Of a stretch of 64,000 nt of DNA, positions 1 through 11,789 are shown piece by piece (the first letter of the stretch is position 1; every line of letters starts with the position of its first letter). The position numbers and the translations under genes were made by a program. Under the pieces are notes generated by a model. That model did not search any database and was not told the DNA's origin. It saw only the letters and a list, made by a program, of their open reading frames with translations. This DNA comes from Actinomucor elegans (Eukaryota; Mucoromycota; Mucoromycetes; Mucorales; Mucoraceae), in NCBI GenBank assembly GCA_026027325.1, contig JAMSLZ010000002.1:248001-312000 (forward strand), given 5' to 3'.

Positions 1-2567
1 CTAAGTCTTGGTGCAGCAGTTGCTTTACCTTACTTGATTGGTATGCTGTTTATCATGACAGATATTTTGGATGTGATTCGTATTCCTTTAAAATTGGCTC
101 GTTTTGTGACAGATCCTTTAGTGGACTTTATATTCTTCCTATGTACGGAATACATTGGCCCTTGGATAGTCGTTCTATATCAAGAGTATACCAAGTCTCT
201 TCTCATCAGCTTCACATCATTACCCATCATGAACAGTATCTCATTCGCATTTATGTACATTTTCAATTATATTATGGATCATGGCCTTTTACTAGCAGAT
301 TCATCGTCTTCCGATATACCCACTACAACAGCAACAGCAGTCATAGACACATCTTTTATCGATGCCATGGCCAAGTTCATCAACAATACAGAACCTATGG
401 TAGAGTCAGCATTTGAGCGCTACCAGTCGTTTGCTACTGGCCAAACACCTATAGATCGATTTGTCTGCATTTCTGTGGGGTATATTATTGTTACCATTGT
501 CAGTTGCTGGTATTTATCGCGTTCTGCGCAAAACAATATGGCAGCCGCAGCATTTGGTCGTACTGCTCAAGAAGCACTCCGACACCAAGGCATTATTTTC
601 AAAGTGGGCATGTTTATCACAATTGAACTGATTTTGTTTCCTATCGTGTGTGGTTTCCTTTTGGACTTATCCACGATGCCTTTATTCAAAGCTGCCAATT
701 TAGTCAGTCGATGGGTATATCTCAAGCAGCATCCAGTACCTTCCATCTTTTTACACTGGTTCTTGGGTACAGGATTCATGTTTTTGTTTGCGGTTTTGGT
801 GACATTGTGTCGTGATATTGTTAGACCAGGTGTGATGTGGTTTATCCGTGACCCTAACGATCCACAGTTTCATCCAATCCGCGAAATAGTTGAAAGACCC
901 ATCTTCTTCCAGTTCAAAAAGATTGGTGCTAGTGCCTTGATCTATTTAACTGTCATTTTGGTTGGCGTAGGTGGTGTAGTACATACAATCAATACGTTGG
1001 CTACACACATACTTCCTTTAAGATGGAGTTTATCGTAAGTTCGAAACTTGGATTATCAAGTCTTCATGTAGTAATATTATTTAATAGGAGCCCATTGTCA
1101 GTAATCCCAATCGATTTGATCGTGATACAGGTTGGTATCCCTGCCCTTGTGAAATACTTCCAACCAAAGCAAGCCATTAAAACATTGTTTGTCGCTTCCA
1201 TCACTTGGACTTGCCGTCAATTGCGTCTTACATCTTTCATGTTTGGCGGCCGTAAACCAGAGGAGGAAGGTACATTGACATATCACACTTGGTCCGCTTG
1301 GCTCAAACGTAGTTCACCTTCTCATTATCCTGCTGAAGGCAGTGCAGAAGAGGATGTCATTGGCCCTGAAGTGTCGTATTTATGGGATGGCCAGTTGATG
1401 CGTGTGCCTCGTCACGACAGTGTGCCCATTATTGATCGCCGCCGTATGCTAGTACCAGTCGATGCTGTTACGCTTGAGCCCATCGATGATAGAGAAAGGG
1501 AATTAGGACATCCCGCAGCCAGTGCTCCTGGCGGCAACGAAGTCAACACCGTCATTGTATACACTCCGCCTCACTTTAAGCAACGTGTACTCATATTTTT
1601 GGGATTCATGTGGTTTTCAATCAGTGTTTTCTGTTGCATGGTTACTATTGTACCTGTAATTTTGGGACGCGCTCTTTTCAAGCAAGGATTCGGGGTCGAG
1701 AATGATGTGCATGATATATACTCATTTGTCCTGGGTGGATTCCTTTTGTTATTAGCTGGCATGTTAGCTAATCAATCCTATAAGGCTTTAAAGGATATCT
1801 ACTTGCAGACTACTTGGAAGGATATCTGTACCTCCATCTGGCGTCATACGAAACAGTGGAACTTATGGGTAAGCAATTAGTTTGACCATAACAATGATAT
1901 TCAAATCTAAATTATTGCTATCATAGATCTTTAGTTGGACATTCTTTTTGATTTCTTTTGGAGTGATCGTACCCTTAATACTGGGCATCATGATTGAATT
2001 GTATTTCATATTACCGATGAGAAAGCTGGATGATGTAGCTCCATCAGTCGAAGTATTAACTTTATGGGCACATGGATTTGCCTGCATGGTGATTCTTCAT
2101 GGATGCATTCAAGTCACACCCAATAATAGTTTCCGAGATTTGATTACAGAGGTATGGTAGCCATGTTACTTGGAAACACAGTAACTTATCAGTATATAGA
2201 TATTCCGAGGAGGCATTCATGAGATGGATATCCGCAAGTGCTTGACACAGATCATGGCCCCACTTGCCGCTGTAAGCGCGTTTGCCATTGTATTACCTTT
2301 TAACGTGGTCTATCTCAACATGAAGTTGATTGGTAAGTATCTTGTAGAAGCATGATATAAAGTAAATGACTCATTGTATTTTGTACAGCTCCAAATAGCC
2401 CAGAAATACGTATAAAACTTATCCAGATCGTATACCCACTTGCCCTGAGCAGTATTGGAGCTTATATCCTCATTAAATTAGGATCTAGATTAGGCACAAG
2501 ACTTGTTCAAAATATCAGAGAAGATAACTACTTGGTTGGCAGAACATTGCATAACCTTGAACAATAG
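1..2567 (+). CDS. Doa10/MARCH6-type ER E3 ubiquitin ligase, C-terminal part (5' truncated by window)
   Basis: Exons 1-1034 (open at the left edge), 1088-1868, 1927-2151, 2200-2332 and 2389-2567 join in frame and give 783 visible residues. The product is strongly hydrophobic with many membrane segments, as in the C-terminal half of Doa10/MARCH6, the multi-spanning ER/inner nuclear membrane RING ligase of the ERAD pathway. The last residues contain a VGR-x-L-x-N motif (VGRTLHN), matching the conserved C-terminal element of this family, in which the Asn is important for activity. The RING-CH domain would lie upstream of the window and is not seen. Introns are 48-58 nt with GTAAG/GTATG donors. 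Another polytopic protein is possible, but the C-terminal element makes Doa10 the best fit. Confidence 0.82.
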
Positions 2568-2769
2568 TAGCGGCACTAACTCACTTTATATATTCAACCA
2601 CTTCCCCCTTTTTTACCACCATTGTATATTCTATCGTTTAGTTGAACAAAAATATAAATCAAAATATCTCACATAACAACCAACCCTTGCTTAGTGTATT
2701 CCAGATTCAGTGATACATATAAAATGCGTAGTATAAAGCAATATAAGCGAATTTAGCAAAACAAAAGCT

Positions 2770-3470
2770 TAAAAGTCAAGTTGGGCGGTAATCAGGAATG
2801 AGAATCATCTTGCCATAGCTCAAGTTGCTGGCTAATTGGAGACCCTAGCCATCCATTTATAGACAGTGAGATACGTGTATCATGAAAGAGGCTCAGTATA
2901 ACTATTACAATTGATGGGGAAAAACCAAATTTATACAGAGCTAGCTCCAGACATTTACCATTAACCTTGTCGTAGGCTCTCTCTTGATCTAACAAGACTG
3001 AAACCATATGGCGACTGGGTGTGACAACTCCAGGATGGTCCATGATTGCTTGGTTGTCTGATATCCATCTTCCACGCATGAAACCTGTTTGAAACGAATT
3101 TATTATTTTACCAAAAAAAAAAAAACTTGTTGAGTCTGCTGGCGAGTCGTTTTATGAATATTGAGAGAAGGGGATGACAAGTAGGATATAAATTCTTTTT
3201 GACAGGGATTAGTATCAACTTCTAAAATGTTATGAGCATTTAAAATTGCAATTTGTATATGCTTATTATTCATGAATCTTACGGCTAGTATTTGATTCCA
3301 ATGACGGTGATTGACATTTGATATCGTTCAATAATGCTGTTCCATTATTACTTCTTGAAGTGTTTAATTGAATTTCAGGCTTTGGAGCCTTACTAGGTTC
3401 GGAATCTACATGCATACGAGGCCTAATCTTGATGGACACATGTGCTTGGTGAGTCATTCAATTACCAAGT
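2770..3470 (-). mobile_element. Degraded, internally deleted LINE (L1-like) retrotransposon
   Basis: On the minus strand three pieces occur in element order. First is a 63-codon ORF (3457-3266) of unknown function. Next is a reading frame opening at 3273 that overlaps its end and begins IQIAILNAHN, like the N-terminus of an APE-type endonuclease. Last is a reverse-transcriptase fragment (about 3105-2792) with QTGFMRGRWISDN, LLDQERAYDKVN, FGFSPS and SINGWLGSP blocks. Most of the endonuclease and the early RT are missing between the second and third parts, and the RT breaks before the catalytic block. A 13-nt A run at 3113-3125 sits at the deletion joint. This is a dead copy. Confidence 0.75.
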
Positions 3471-4430
3471 CTTTACTCATTGGTTGCTCGATTAAATATT
3501 CATGAATACTTAAATGACGATTTTTATTACTCAGATATTAATAGTTAAATATATCAGAAACTAATCATCTAGCATCCAGTGTGCTGCAGTGACAAATTTG
3601 TTAGTCTACATGACATGAGTATATTTATACTGCATTATATGATATGTTCGTTTATTAGCGTAAAATAAAGGCCCCATCATATGTAAAAGTTCATTCTGAA
3701 TGAATATAAACTATGAGTTACGAAATCAAACTGAAATTATCAAGGAATATATCGATCTATCTATTGGGTCGAGCTCACATAAAAAGCATGCATACCTTAT
3801 AATTTAATAAGCTCTGTATGTATATGCCAGATGACAGATTTAATATATGCAATACTTCGCTCTTAACATATATTGATTACCAGATGCGCTCTAAAATCAG
3901 AACTCAGTCGAGAACATAGAAACTATACTTTTTCGACAATATCACTATCAAGGAATTTTTTTAGTTTTTTACAGTAAACTCCAATCTTCCCATAGTATAT
4001 ATCTTCATCTGCTATTGTAACATATTATAAAAACCCAGAAAAAAATATTTTATCAAAATAACACTTGTGAATTAAAGAAAAAAAAACGTCAAACGTTCTC
4101 TACACCATTTGACATACTATACTAATATAATTTCGGTGTATCAAGAACCGTTTGACGTGAAAGAAAAAAAAAAAAAGCAAAATGAAAACTCCGCTGGACG
4201 AACTTCAAATCTCAGGCACAACATTTTAAATCTCGAAAATCCAATCAAAATTGTGGAACCAATAATGGAATGCCGTTGTCCAATAAAACTGGTTTTAGTT
4301 AGCTAAATACCGTTCCAATAGAGTTGTCAAGTTTTTTTTTAAAAGGCAATTTGAAGTTTGAACGCTTGCCAGGTCCCTTCTCTCGGCCAATTCAAATAAT
4401 CATTTGCAAGATCCACTTACAGATCGCAAC
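3471..4430. other. Intergenic region between LINE remnant and TMEM70-like gene
   Basis: No coding signal. A degenerate copy of the dispersed repeat (CAGATGCG core) lies at about 3878-3915 and an imperfect inverted repeat at 4086-4158. CCAAT occurs at 4311 and 4388 on the plus strand, close upstream of the next start codon, and could be promoter elements. Confidence 0.5.
4086..4158. repeat. Imperfect inverted repeat upstream of TMEM70-like gene
   Basis: The left arm at 4086-4106 starts ACGTCAAACG. The right arm at 4135-4158 ends with its near reverse complement CGTTTGACGT, separated by about 28 nt. The arms also share TACACC/GGTGTA. It may be a small TIR-bearing remnant or a paired binding site. 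Confidence 0.5.
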
Positions 4431-5191
4431 ATGCTTCTATTATTAAGATCTAATCGCATCACTATCCCGAGATTCAGCCCTCAGCATGTGCTCAAGTATT
4501 CGACAGCGTCCAAATTACCCAAGAAAGCAGCTGGCCGATTCACGAGCAACAAGTTAATCGATCAGCCCATCGAAGGTCATTTGAAGGATGTTCATGCGAC
4601 ACTCGTGTATATTGGTGAGATCAGACACAACTTTAAAACCAATATTGGCTGTTTCCTGATATTTTGAATGTAGGCCCCTTTTCTGAAACGATGCGACGAT
4701 ACAAAATGACAGCTTCCTTCTTTGGTTTGTGTGGTATTCTCGCTGTACCTGCTTTACTAAGTTCAGGACAAGCTCCGGCCATGAGTGTAGCATTAGGTAA
4801 TGTAAAACGGGAACAAAGAGCTGATCTTGTAATTGACCCTTAGTTAGCTGGTATTTCTGCTGTGTCACCCGCTATCTTTGTTCATCTATATACCAGTGGC
4901 TATGTGGCAAAACTCATTGTCTACGATGACATTAAAAATGTTGAAAAAGAACGCAAGAAGCCTAATCAAATGAAGGACAAGTTTATAGGCATTGAAACTG
5001 TGTCGTTTTGGGGTCGGTTTAAAGAGGAATCCATGTGGCTATCGCAACTGGGTTACAAGTCTACGCCTAAAGGTATAACATGGCAACAAAAAACTGGAGC
5101 TAAACACATTTATACTTTGGAAAGAGAAATCATGGAAGCCGACCCATATTTGAAGGCTTTAGCGGACCGAGTTCAAAAGAGAGAAGCATAA
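4431..5191 (+). CDS. TMEM70/TMEM186/TMEM223-family mitochondrial inner membrane protein
   Basis: Exons 4431-4614, 4674-4796 and 4848-5191 give 216 residues. The N-terminus is rich in Arg, Ser and Lys with few acids, which suits a mitochondrial presequence. After it comes LVYIGPFSETMRR, then two hydrophobic segments (roughly residues 75-95 and 100-125) separated by a short loop, and a soluble C-terminus. This architecture fits the TMEM70-like family, whose members help assemble respiratory complexes, notably ATP synthase, in the inner membrane. The third acceptor at 4847 was chosen over the AG at 4843 because only it keeps the membrane segment in frame. AATAAA-like signals follow the stop near 5222. 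Family assignment rests on architecture and is moderate. Confidence 0.65.
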
Positions 5192-5342
5192 GTGATTGGT
5201 TTTATTGTGTTGTGCATTTAATCTAATAAAAATGAATCTCCTCCAGAACCTGTGTAATTTGTATAACCTTTTCATTATCCTGTGGATTTTTTTTCTTTCT
5301 TCTTTTCTTCTTTTCAATTCATTATAGACTGTATATAGATAA

Positions 5343-6623
5343 ATGACCATTTCAGCAGCATCTTCAAGCACCACCACTGCTACAGCCACTCGTCCAAAGC
5401 GTAGACCTTCATATATCAATTTGTCCAACACAGGTTTCCCTACAAATAATAACGGCATGTTAGCTAATGACGTTCTATCGCCTCGAACTCCACGATCTAT
5501 CTCTAAATCCAGACGTTCCTCCGTTGTAGCAGAGCATGTACAAGAAGTGATTCAAAGTGAGTCTTCAAGACATGGTAGTTTAACCACCTTGAATGGACCT
5601 CCACTCTTATCTGATAGCACCAATTGCTATTTCCAAGACCTAGCTTCACAAGACGATGAAGTGGTGCGTTCAGAAACGCCTACTTTGAAAGCAAGGCCTT
5701 CTAGCGAAGATTTAAAAAATCGATATTCATCTACCGCTACGGTCCGTCGGACGCGATCCTCTTCTATATCCAGCTTACTATCAACTCCTGTGATGCACAG
5801 CTTTGATGTACATACTCTTTACAAGATTAAAACCATCCGTTCATCTAGAAAATTGGACCATTTTTTTGGTGAATTTGCACCACACGATATTTGTATCAAA
5901 GAAATCAGAAAAGAAGGCCTTAAGGCCATTTTGCAATCCAAAGCACCTCTTTGCTACTTTTTGTCTCATTTGTTGGAAGAATATAGCAGCGAAAACTTGG
6001 TATAGTAAAATAATGACAGTTTTTATATACAGATGCCCTAATTACTATATTCAGTTTTTCTTTATTGAATTGGAGCAATTTGAATCGTTTTCATATGCAT
6101 CACTTGGTCAACAACTTGCCACTGCTCAACATATATTCAACACCTATCTGTCTACGAATAGCTATTTCGAAGTGAACCTGGATGACAAAGTACGCCGAAC
6201 GGTGACTCAGGCACTGGAAAAGAAGAATGCGAAAACTTGTTTTGACGCTGCAAAGAGAGCAGTCTACAGCCTTTTGGAGTCTAGCTATATGAGGTTTCAA
6301 AACACCGAAGCTTTCGAAGACATGGTGAAAAATTGCGGTATGCAATAACATGCATTTTATATACATCAAAATATACTTATGCTTCAATCATAGGCGAGTT
6401 GAATACATCTTATAATGACAAATCAAAAACTGCAGCTGTAAATAGATTATTAATGTATATTGAACGTCAACACAGGAAGACATACAGTAATGGTAACGTG
6501 GGTAACTCAACTGCGTTTCAAAGCACAACAATGAGACGCCACGAATTGATCAAATCCATGATTCATGAATTCTGTAGAACGCTAGTAGGCGTAGAATTCA
6601 ACTATTACTTGCCCCGCCAATAA
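5343..6623 (+). CDS. RGS-domain protein (regulator of G-protein signalling)
   Basis: Exons 5343-5999, 6055-6337 and 6394-6623 give 389 residues. The first ~165 residues are Ser/Thr/Arg-rich and look disordered, with basic phosphosite-like runs such as RRSSV. The RGS fold lies at about residues 200-315: LLEEYSSENL followed by FFIELEQFE, a VNLDDKVR block and AAKRAVYSLLESSYMRF, which are typical helices of RGS domains. Such proteins speed GTP hydrolysis by G-alpha subunits and damp receptor signalling at the plasma membrane. The final ~75 residues are unassigned. No DEP or GGL domain is visible. The gene is in tandem with the TMEM70-like gene, 150 bp apart, with a T-rich leader. Confidence 0.85.
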
Positions 6624-7648
6624 GCTATATTAGCCTATGCTCCATTTGGTAACAGAGCAAGTGCTTATAATCAATTGCTATTAAATTATAGTAATAAAAG
6701 ACACGTAATTACAGTGCATTTCATTTTTAGAAGGCGGCAAAGTCTCTCAGTATTTAAACTATCATCTTACACTAAAAGGGACCAATACAGCTAAAATAAG
6801 CGGCGTCTTATTCTTGTACAGTAGATCGATCATTGTAACTCTAATTTGGCTAGCTTTATTGATAAAACAATATTGTTAATCGTCAATACTATAATATACA
6901 TTCGTTGCACTATAATAATGAAAGAAAGATTTCTGTAGATACTAGTGGTTTATTGTGAACTACTAATCAGCTGCGATATTAAATCACAACCGGCTGAGAG
7001 ATCTAGTACAGCAAAGATAATTTCAAAAAGGCATATTCGAGAAACTAGGAACGTTTTTGTGTTAGTCTATATCGAGTTACAGTTATGAAAATCAGTTCAC
7101 TGAAAAGAGCGTACTCTGCTGTATGTATTACTCGGAAACCATTGATCTAATTCGGTCCACTAACATGATGGTTCTTGAGAAGAAGAAAGCAAATGACGTG
7201 TGTTTCTCCTAGACCTTCTCCTATTAACCGTACATTTAAAAGATAAGACGTACATATAAACGAGAAATTCTTTGAATAACATTATATAACCTATTAATAC
7301 AATCAATATTCACATTTAAAAAAGCATGTAGATTTGGATTTTGATATAGGCGACCATGTGTGTTCTGTTACACACTTTCTGCTTTTTATAGGGGCAGAAT
7401 AGGATATTCGATTCAGTTGTGGCTTCTCTGTAAAGTCATTTATATAACAAGAATAAAGGCAGGAGTTGTTTGTAAGGTTTCAGTATTGTATAATGTGTCA
7501 TCCTGTTGGTACAGCTTCATCTTCAGGGCCACGGCATTGCCTTATATATCAAGTGAAGCAGTACCTTTATAAACGGATCAACAAGAAGGAGCAGAGATGC
7601 CTTTTCTTTTTCCCTTTTAACCTATCCCTTCTTTATTCAAAGCATAGT
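6624..7648. other. Intergenic region
   Basis: No gene seen. About 6963-7000 resembles the dispersed repeat (AATCAGCTGCGATATT core). The last 60 nt before the next start codon are pyrimidine-rich, as in many fungal leaders. Confidence 0.45.
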
Positions 7649-10040
7649 ATGAGTCAACTGATAACGCCAGTTATCACATTAAGCTCGATAGAAAACAGGT
7701 CTAGAGATTATTTTAGTCATCGCCATAACATATCAACAGATAGTACAATAGTGGCAAAAGAAGACATTGAGCATCCGATTTGCCTAGACAATGTTCCATC
7801 TATTATTAATAGCAAGAAGCCGAGGTAAGTGATGGTACTATCAAACGTGCAAATATTAAATGATTTTTTTTTTGTCATATGTAGAATGCAACTTGAGCCA
7901 CTGTCTATGCAATTCTTGCAACAAAACGCTCGCTCTGAGTCATTATTACTCTCTCCACAATCGATTCTTCAAAAGGCCAGCCATAGTTCATTTACAAACA
8001 CCAAACACATTGTCCTTCCTGACACAGATCGAAGGCCTAGTGTAGTGACGTTCTCATGTGATAAAGAAAGTAGCATATTTTACGATACTGTATCTGCTTT
8101 TGAAGAGGATGAACAAGACAAGCTATGGAGAAAACGGCCCTCTATAATCGACAAACACTCGTTTCGATCTTGGAAGAAGCGACGCCCTTCCATTCAATCT
8201 CGCATTTCATCGGTCTATACCCAACATACCACCAATATCTCTATCATACATCATCGAATCGATCCTCAGCATTTGCAGCAAGGCATTGTTCTGTGTGCCA
8301 CTGTCTCTGCCAAGCAAAAACAGTTTGACTCTCAACCAAAGTACAATCATCAACAAGAGTTTCGTAAAAGAGCTTTGAAATGGACTGAATACCGCGCTGT
8401 CATGACCTGTACTGGTTATTTGGAATTATATCATCTTTGTCATTGTACTCATGAAAACAGTGTAATATATATACATATATATACATATTCAAACAATAAC
8501 ACATTAACTTTTTTTTTTATCAGTTGTTACATATAGGCCTGCATCAACATAACCTATTCTACAAGAAACCATGCCATGTCATTGATCTCCATTCATCACC
8601 CGATCATCAAAAGAAAAAGGCCTTGTTTTCGCGTCATTCACTTACAAACAACACATTCTCTTTATCACTCATGTCACCTGTGGATTTTTCATGGTCGCTC
8701 TCGTCGGCTAATACTGTATTCTACTTTCAAACTGCTTCAGTACGTCAATCGCAGCAATGGTATCAAGCTTTATATGCATGTTTGCCGATCGGGTGTAAAA
8801 AGCTTACACCTAAAGCAGTGGATTTGAATATACCTCAGCTCAACATGTGTATAAGGCTGCCTTTGGCAGAGCTAGTGCAAGTAGGAGATGAAAATGTGAA
8901 TCTAAGAAGAGTAAGAGACAGTGCTTTGGCTTTATTGCATCGTCATGGCAATCGACCTGTAGATTGGAATAAGCGGACTGTCGGTTTGTGTTGGAGGTAC
9001 AAAGAGCAGTTAGATTGGGTCATCAAGCCCGTAACAGCAGCAGACGAAGAGCAAGAGGTAGCTTATTTGGTAGAGTCAAGATTAATTGAAAAGGTATGGT
9101 TTCTATTATAGTTTCTTACAGCCCCCCTCCTACCTCATGTAACGAGAGCTTACTTTAAACATATAGACACATGAACTGGAGTTGAGATATTGGAATAACC
9201 CAGATCAAGATATGCAGTCAGTAAAGGAACAAGACATGATTGAAGGCCCTTTGATTGATATATATAATAAAAAAGGATCAACTATCTATTATGGTGTCAC
9301 TAAAGATCACTATCTGTTCCTATACGAGAGCCATGCTTTAACAGAAGAAGAAGAAGATCAGCAATTGCTTTGTTTCAAGTTTCTATTATCTAAAAAGAGA
9401 TATCAGACATTTCCAAGCGACGTTTCACCGTCTAGTATTGTTGGAGTCATTGATATTTTACAGGTGAAGCATATATCCTATGAGAAGGATATATTGCAAC
9501 TTGATGACGGTTGCGCATTTCAGACGATGCATCACTCAAGTCATGCTTGGAGCTCAAGATTGGAAGCTATTCAGAAACGTTATCAAGCTCAAGTGCATGA
9601 TGAGAGCGAAATTAAGGTACATTGATTTTTAATAATATGTTATATTCATTCCTATTGATCTTAACATATAGCAATCAGGGATCCTTTATATGAAAGTCGG
9701 CCATTACAGTACATTTGAACAAAGGCTGTGCATATTGACTAAACAGGGTGACTTGTATATTTTCAAGTCTGCAAAGAACAAAGCAAAAAAGGCATTTGAT
9801 GTCCATCTTTCACTGACTCAAGGCGTGTACATATATAGCGGCCAAGAATGCTGCAGTCACATTGCTGGACTACCAGCTCAACTACCCTCACGGTTATTTG
9901 ACTCTGGCATGATTGTAAAAGATAAACCCAATCAATGCTGCTTTGTCGTTCGATGTAAAAGCGAGCAGTATATCTTCCTTACAAGGACTCAGGACCATAA
10001 AGAAAGCTGGATTCAGTCTATTATTTCAATCGTTCAATAA
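7649..10040 (+). CDS. PH-domain protein, resembling Spo71/Mug56
   Basis: Exons 7649-7824, 7885-8461, 8524-9093, 9167-9616 and 9672-10040 join in frame to 713 residues. The N-terminal ~190 residues are Ser/His-rich. The middle and C-terminus hold PH-like modules: WTEYRAVMTCTGYLELY (about 230-250), a run ending RQSQQWYQALYAC (about 320), GPLIDIYNKKG with WSSRLEAIQ (about 470-580), and a final module from GILYMKVG to ESWIQSIISIVQ. RTVGLCWRYKEQLDW is reminiscent of fungal Spo71, which acts in prospore membrane and spore wall formation. At least one PH fold is well supported; the Spo71/Mug56 link is from memory of the family and tentative. The start is the first ATG in the open frame after a CT-rich leader. 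Confidence 0.62.
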
Positions 10041-10133
10041 ATAGACTCATCACGTAAACAATAGCTTTCTCATATTTAAATCGTTGGTTTAAGGCCAATT
10101 CCTTTCTTTTCTTTCTTTATTTCTTTAATCCGC

Positions 10134-10797
10134 ATGTTTCAATATCAGTATCAACTGCAATATTACAAGTACTACAGGCCATTATTGCCTCTACATCCTC
10201 ATCAAACGATCATGTATCCGCTTCAACATTTAACATATAATAATAGAAAGACAGGAAGAGTCAAGTTCTTTAATGCAAGTAAAGGGTATGGATTTATCAT
10301 CCCAATAAATACAAAAGAACAAGATGAAAAATCATTTCAGGCTTACAGTAACAGGTCAGTCAGCAAGGACACCAATAACTGTAATAACCATAATCAAGAG
10401 GATGATGCGCCAGAAGGCATGTCATGACAACTTGTGTGCTTAAACAAACCCTGTCTAATTTAACTTACAGTATTCGTTCATCAAACATCCATTATCAGTC
10501 CCAATGGTAACAATTGCGTAGCTAGCTTATGCAAGGTATTGTTTGTCATACAAGCGCCCTTCTATTAATTACTGACAGCTTTGTTTATATGTTTTATATT
10601 ATATAGGGTGAAAAGGTAACTAAATATCGGGATAATGAAACTTGTACGAGAAACTCATTAGTTTAGGTTGAATACAATCTACATTATGGGCCTAAAGGCA
10701 TTTATGCCTTGTGCGTTACTGGACCCAAAGGAAGGGCAGTTGAATGTTATAGAAATAATATGACTATGGCTACTAAACAAAATAGCCATAATTCTCT

Positions 10798-10835
<38 letters not shown>

Positions 10836-11096
10836 TATATCAAACCTGGTTTTCATATACTACTTTGCAGCCTGTTACAGCAAAACTATTACGCCAAACC
10901 AGGTATGAGATCATACATTACTATTACTTCAGTATCTTGTGTAATAACCCTTTATTTAGCTTTTGCAACTTGTTGTTCTCGGCAGCAACAACCATCACCT
11001 TATATTACTTATGTTTTATCACCACTACACCAGCAGCAGCAACATAGCCATCACATCCATCACGATTTGTATTGTCATCAGCAGTGCATGCTATAA
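10134..11096 (+). CDS. Cold-shock-domain RNA-binding protein
   Basis: Exons 10134-10416, 10471-10535, 10607-10615, 10667-10797, 10871-10902 and 10960-11096 give 218 residues. The cold-shock domain (about 41-140) shows RNP1-like KGYGFI after GRVKFF, RNP2-like VFVHQTSI, then GEKVEYNLHYGPKG and VTGPKG. It should bind single-stranded RNA or DNA. The loop between the RNP motifs is longer and Asn/Asp-rich. The C-terminus is low-complexity Gln/His. The first intron must start with GC (10417) to give VFVHQ in frame, and a 9-nt exon supplies GEK. The intron at 10903-10959 is a multiple of three without stops, so it may be retained. The CDS end overlaps the convergent gene by 6 nt. Confidence 0.78.
10417..10470 (+). 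other. Probable GC-AG intron
   Basis: The donor reads G|GCATGT and the acceptor TTACAG. Only this junction restores the phase needed for EVFVHQTSI; no GT donor in the preceding 100 nt does so. Without the intron the frame ends at a TGA at 10425. Confidence 0.65.
10607..10615 (+). other. 9-nt microexon (codes Gly-Glu-Lys)
   Basis: It is flanked by AG at 10605-10606 and GT at 10616-10617. It adds GEK directly before VEYNL, reproducing the cold-shock-domain consensus G-E-x-V-E. Skipping it would keep the frame but lose these residues. Confidence 0.6.
10806..10836. repeat. Poly-T tract inside an intron of the cold-shock gene
   Basis: About 28 consecutive T occupy the middle of the 73-nt intron 10798-10870. 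Length may vary between isolates. Confidence 0.85.
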
Positions 11097-11789
11097 GCTA
11101 TAATTTTTAAATAATTCAGTGGTATCATAAATCTCTACATGATTTGGTGGTGGGAAGTAAGGTTGAACTGGTATATCTGCCTTTCGATTACCCTATGAAA
11201 CAAATTAAAATAAATGTCAACTTGTTGTTGTCATGATAGCTTCCCTCCCTCCTTCCCCTTCAACTTACTAATCGAAAGGGTGTACTGGCAGACACTGCTT
11301 TTTCCATTCTATCTAAATTTTCGGCTACTTGATTATATGTACCCTTGACTTGATGAACAAGACGCTAAAGATAGAGAAACATCAATCGAAATGCGTTAGA
11401 CCTAGAACTCCCCTTGCTATATATATTTTACCTCAAGCTGATCGATTTTGTCAAAGGTTTCTTGCAGCTCTTGGTCTTTAGTTTTGAGCGAGTAAAGCAA
11501 TTCGTTCATATGTTCGGTCTCTTGTTGAACCTAATAAAAAAAGTTTGGTCATTGCAATGAATTACAATGAAAAAATAAATCTTACTTTAGCAGTTAATTC
11601 AGTGGTATCTTGAGTACGTTTCATACATGCTTGAGTTTCTTTATTGAAATCTGTCATCTTTATGTTGGGTCATGAGTTTCTTTTTTTTTAATCATATCAT
11701 TAGGTGTTAGTTACGGTCTTAGATGAGAGCAACTCGATAGAGAGTCTTTCGGCCAACTCTTTTGCTGATTCATTGACTAACGATTCCAT
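11091..11789 (-). CDS. Small coiled-coil protein, possibly BLOC-1 subunit 4 (cappuccino)-like
   Basis: Exons 11789-11715, 11657-11586, 11530-11432, 11364-11269 and 11192-11091 join, all phase 0, to 147 residues. Residues ~35-110 have heptad-like hydrophobics (LLYSLKTKDQELQ, FDKIDQLERLV, VAENLDRMEKAV) typical of a coiled coil, followed by a Pro-rich YFPPPN stretch. The order KIDxLE-xxV with a downstream aromatic YF is reminiscent of BLOC1S4, a subunit of the endosomal BLOC-1 complex, but this is a weak resemblance. The exon model is well supported because five small exons share phase and canonical borders. The stop codon lies inside the last codons of the convergent cold-shock gene. Confidence 0.6.
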
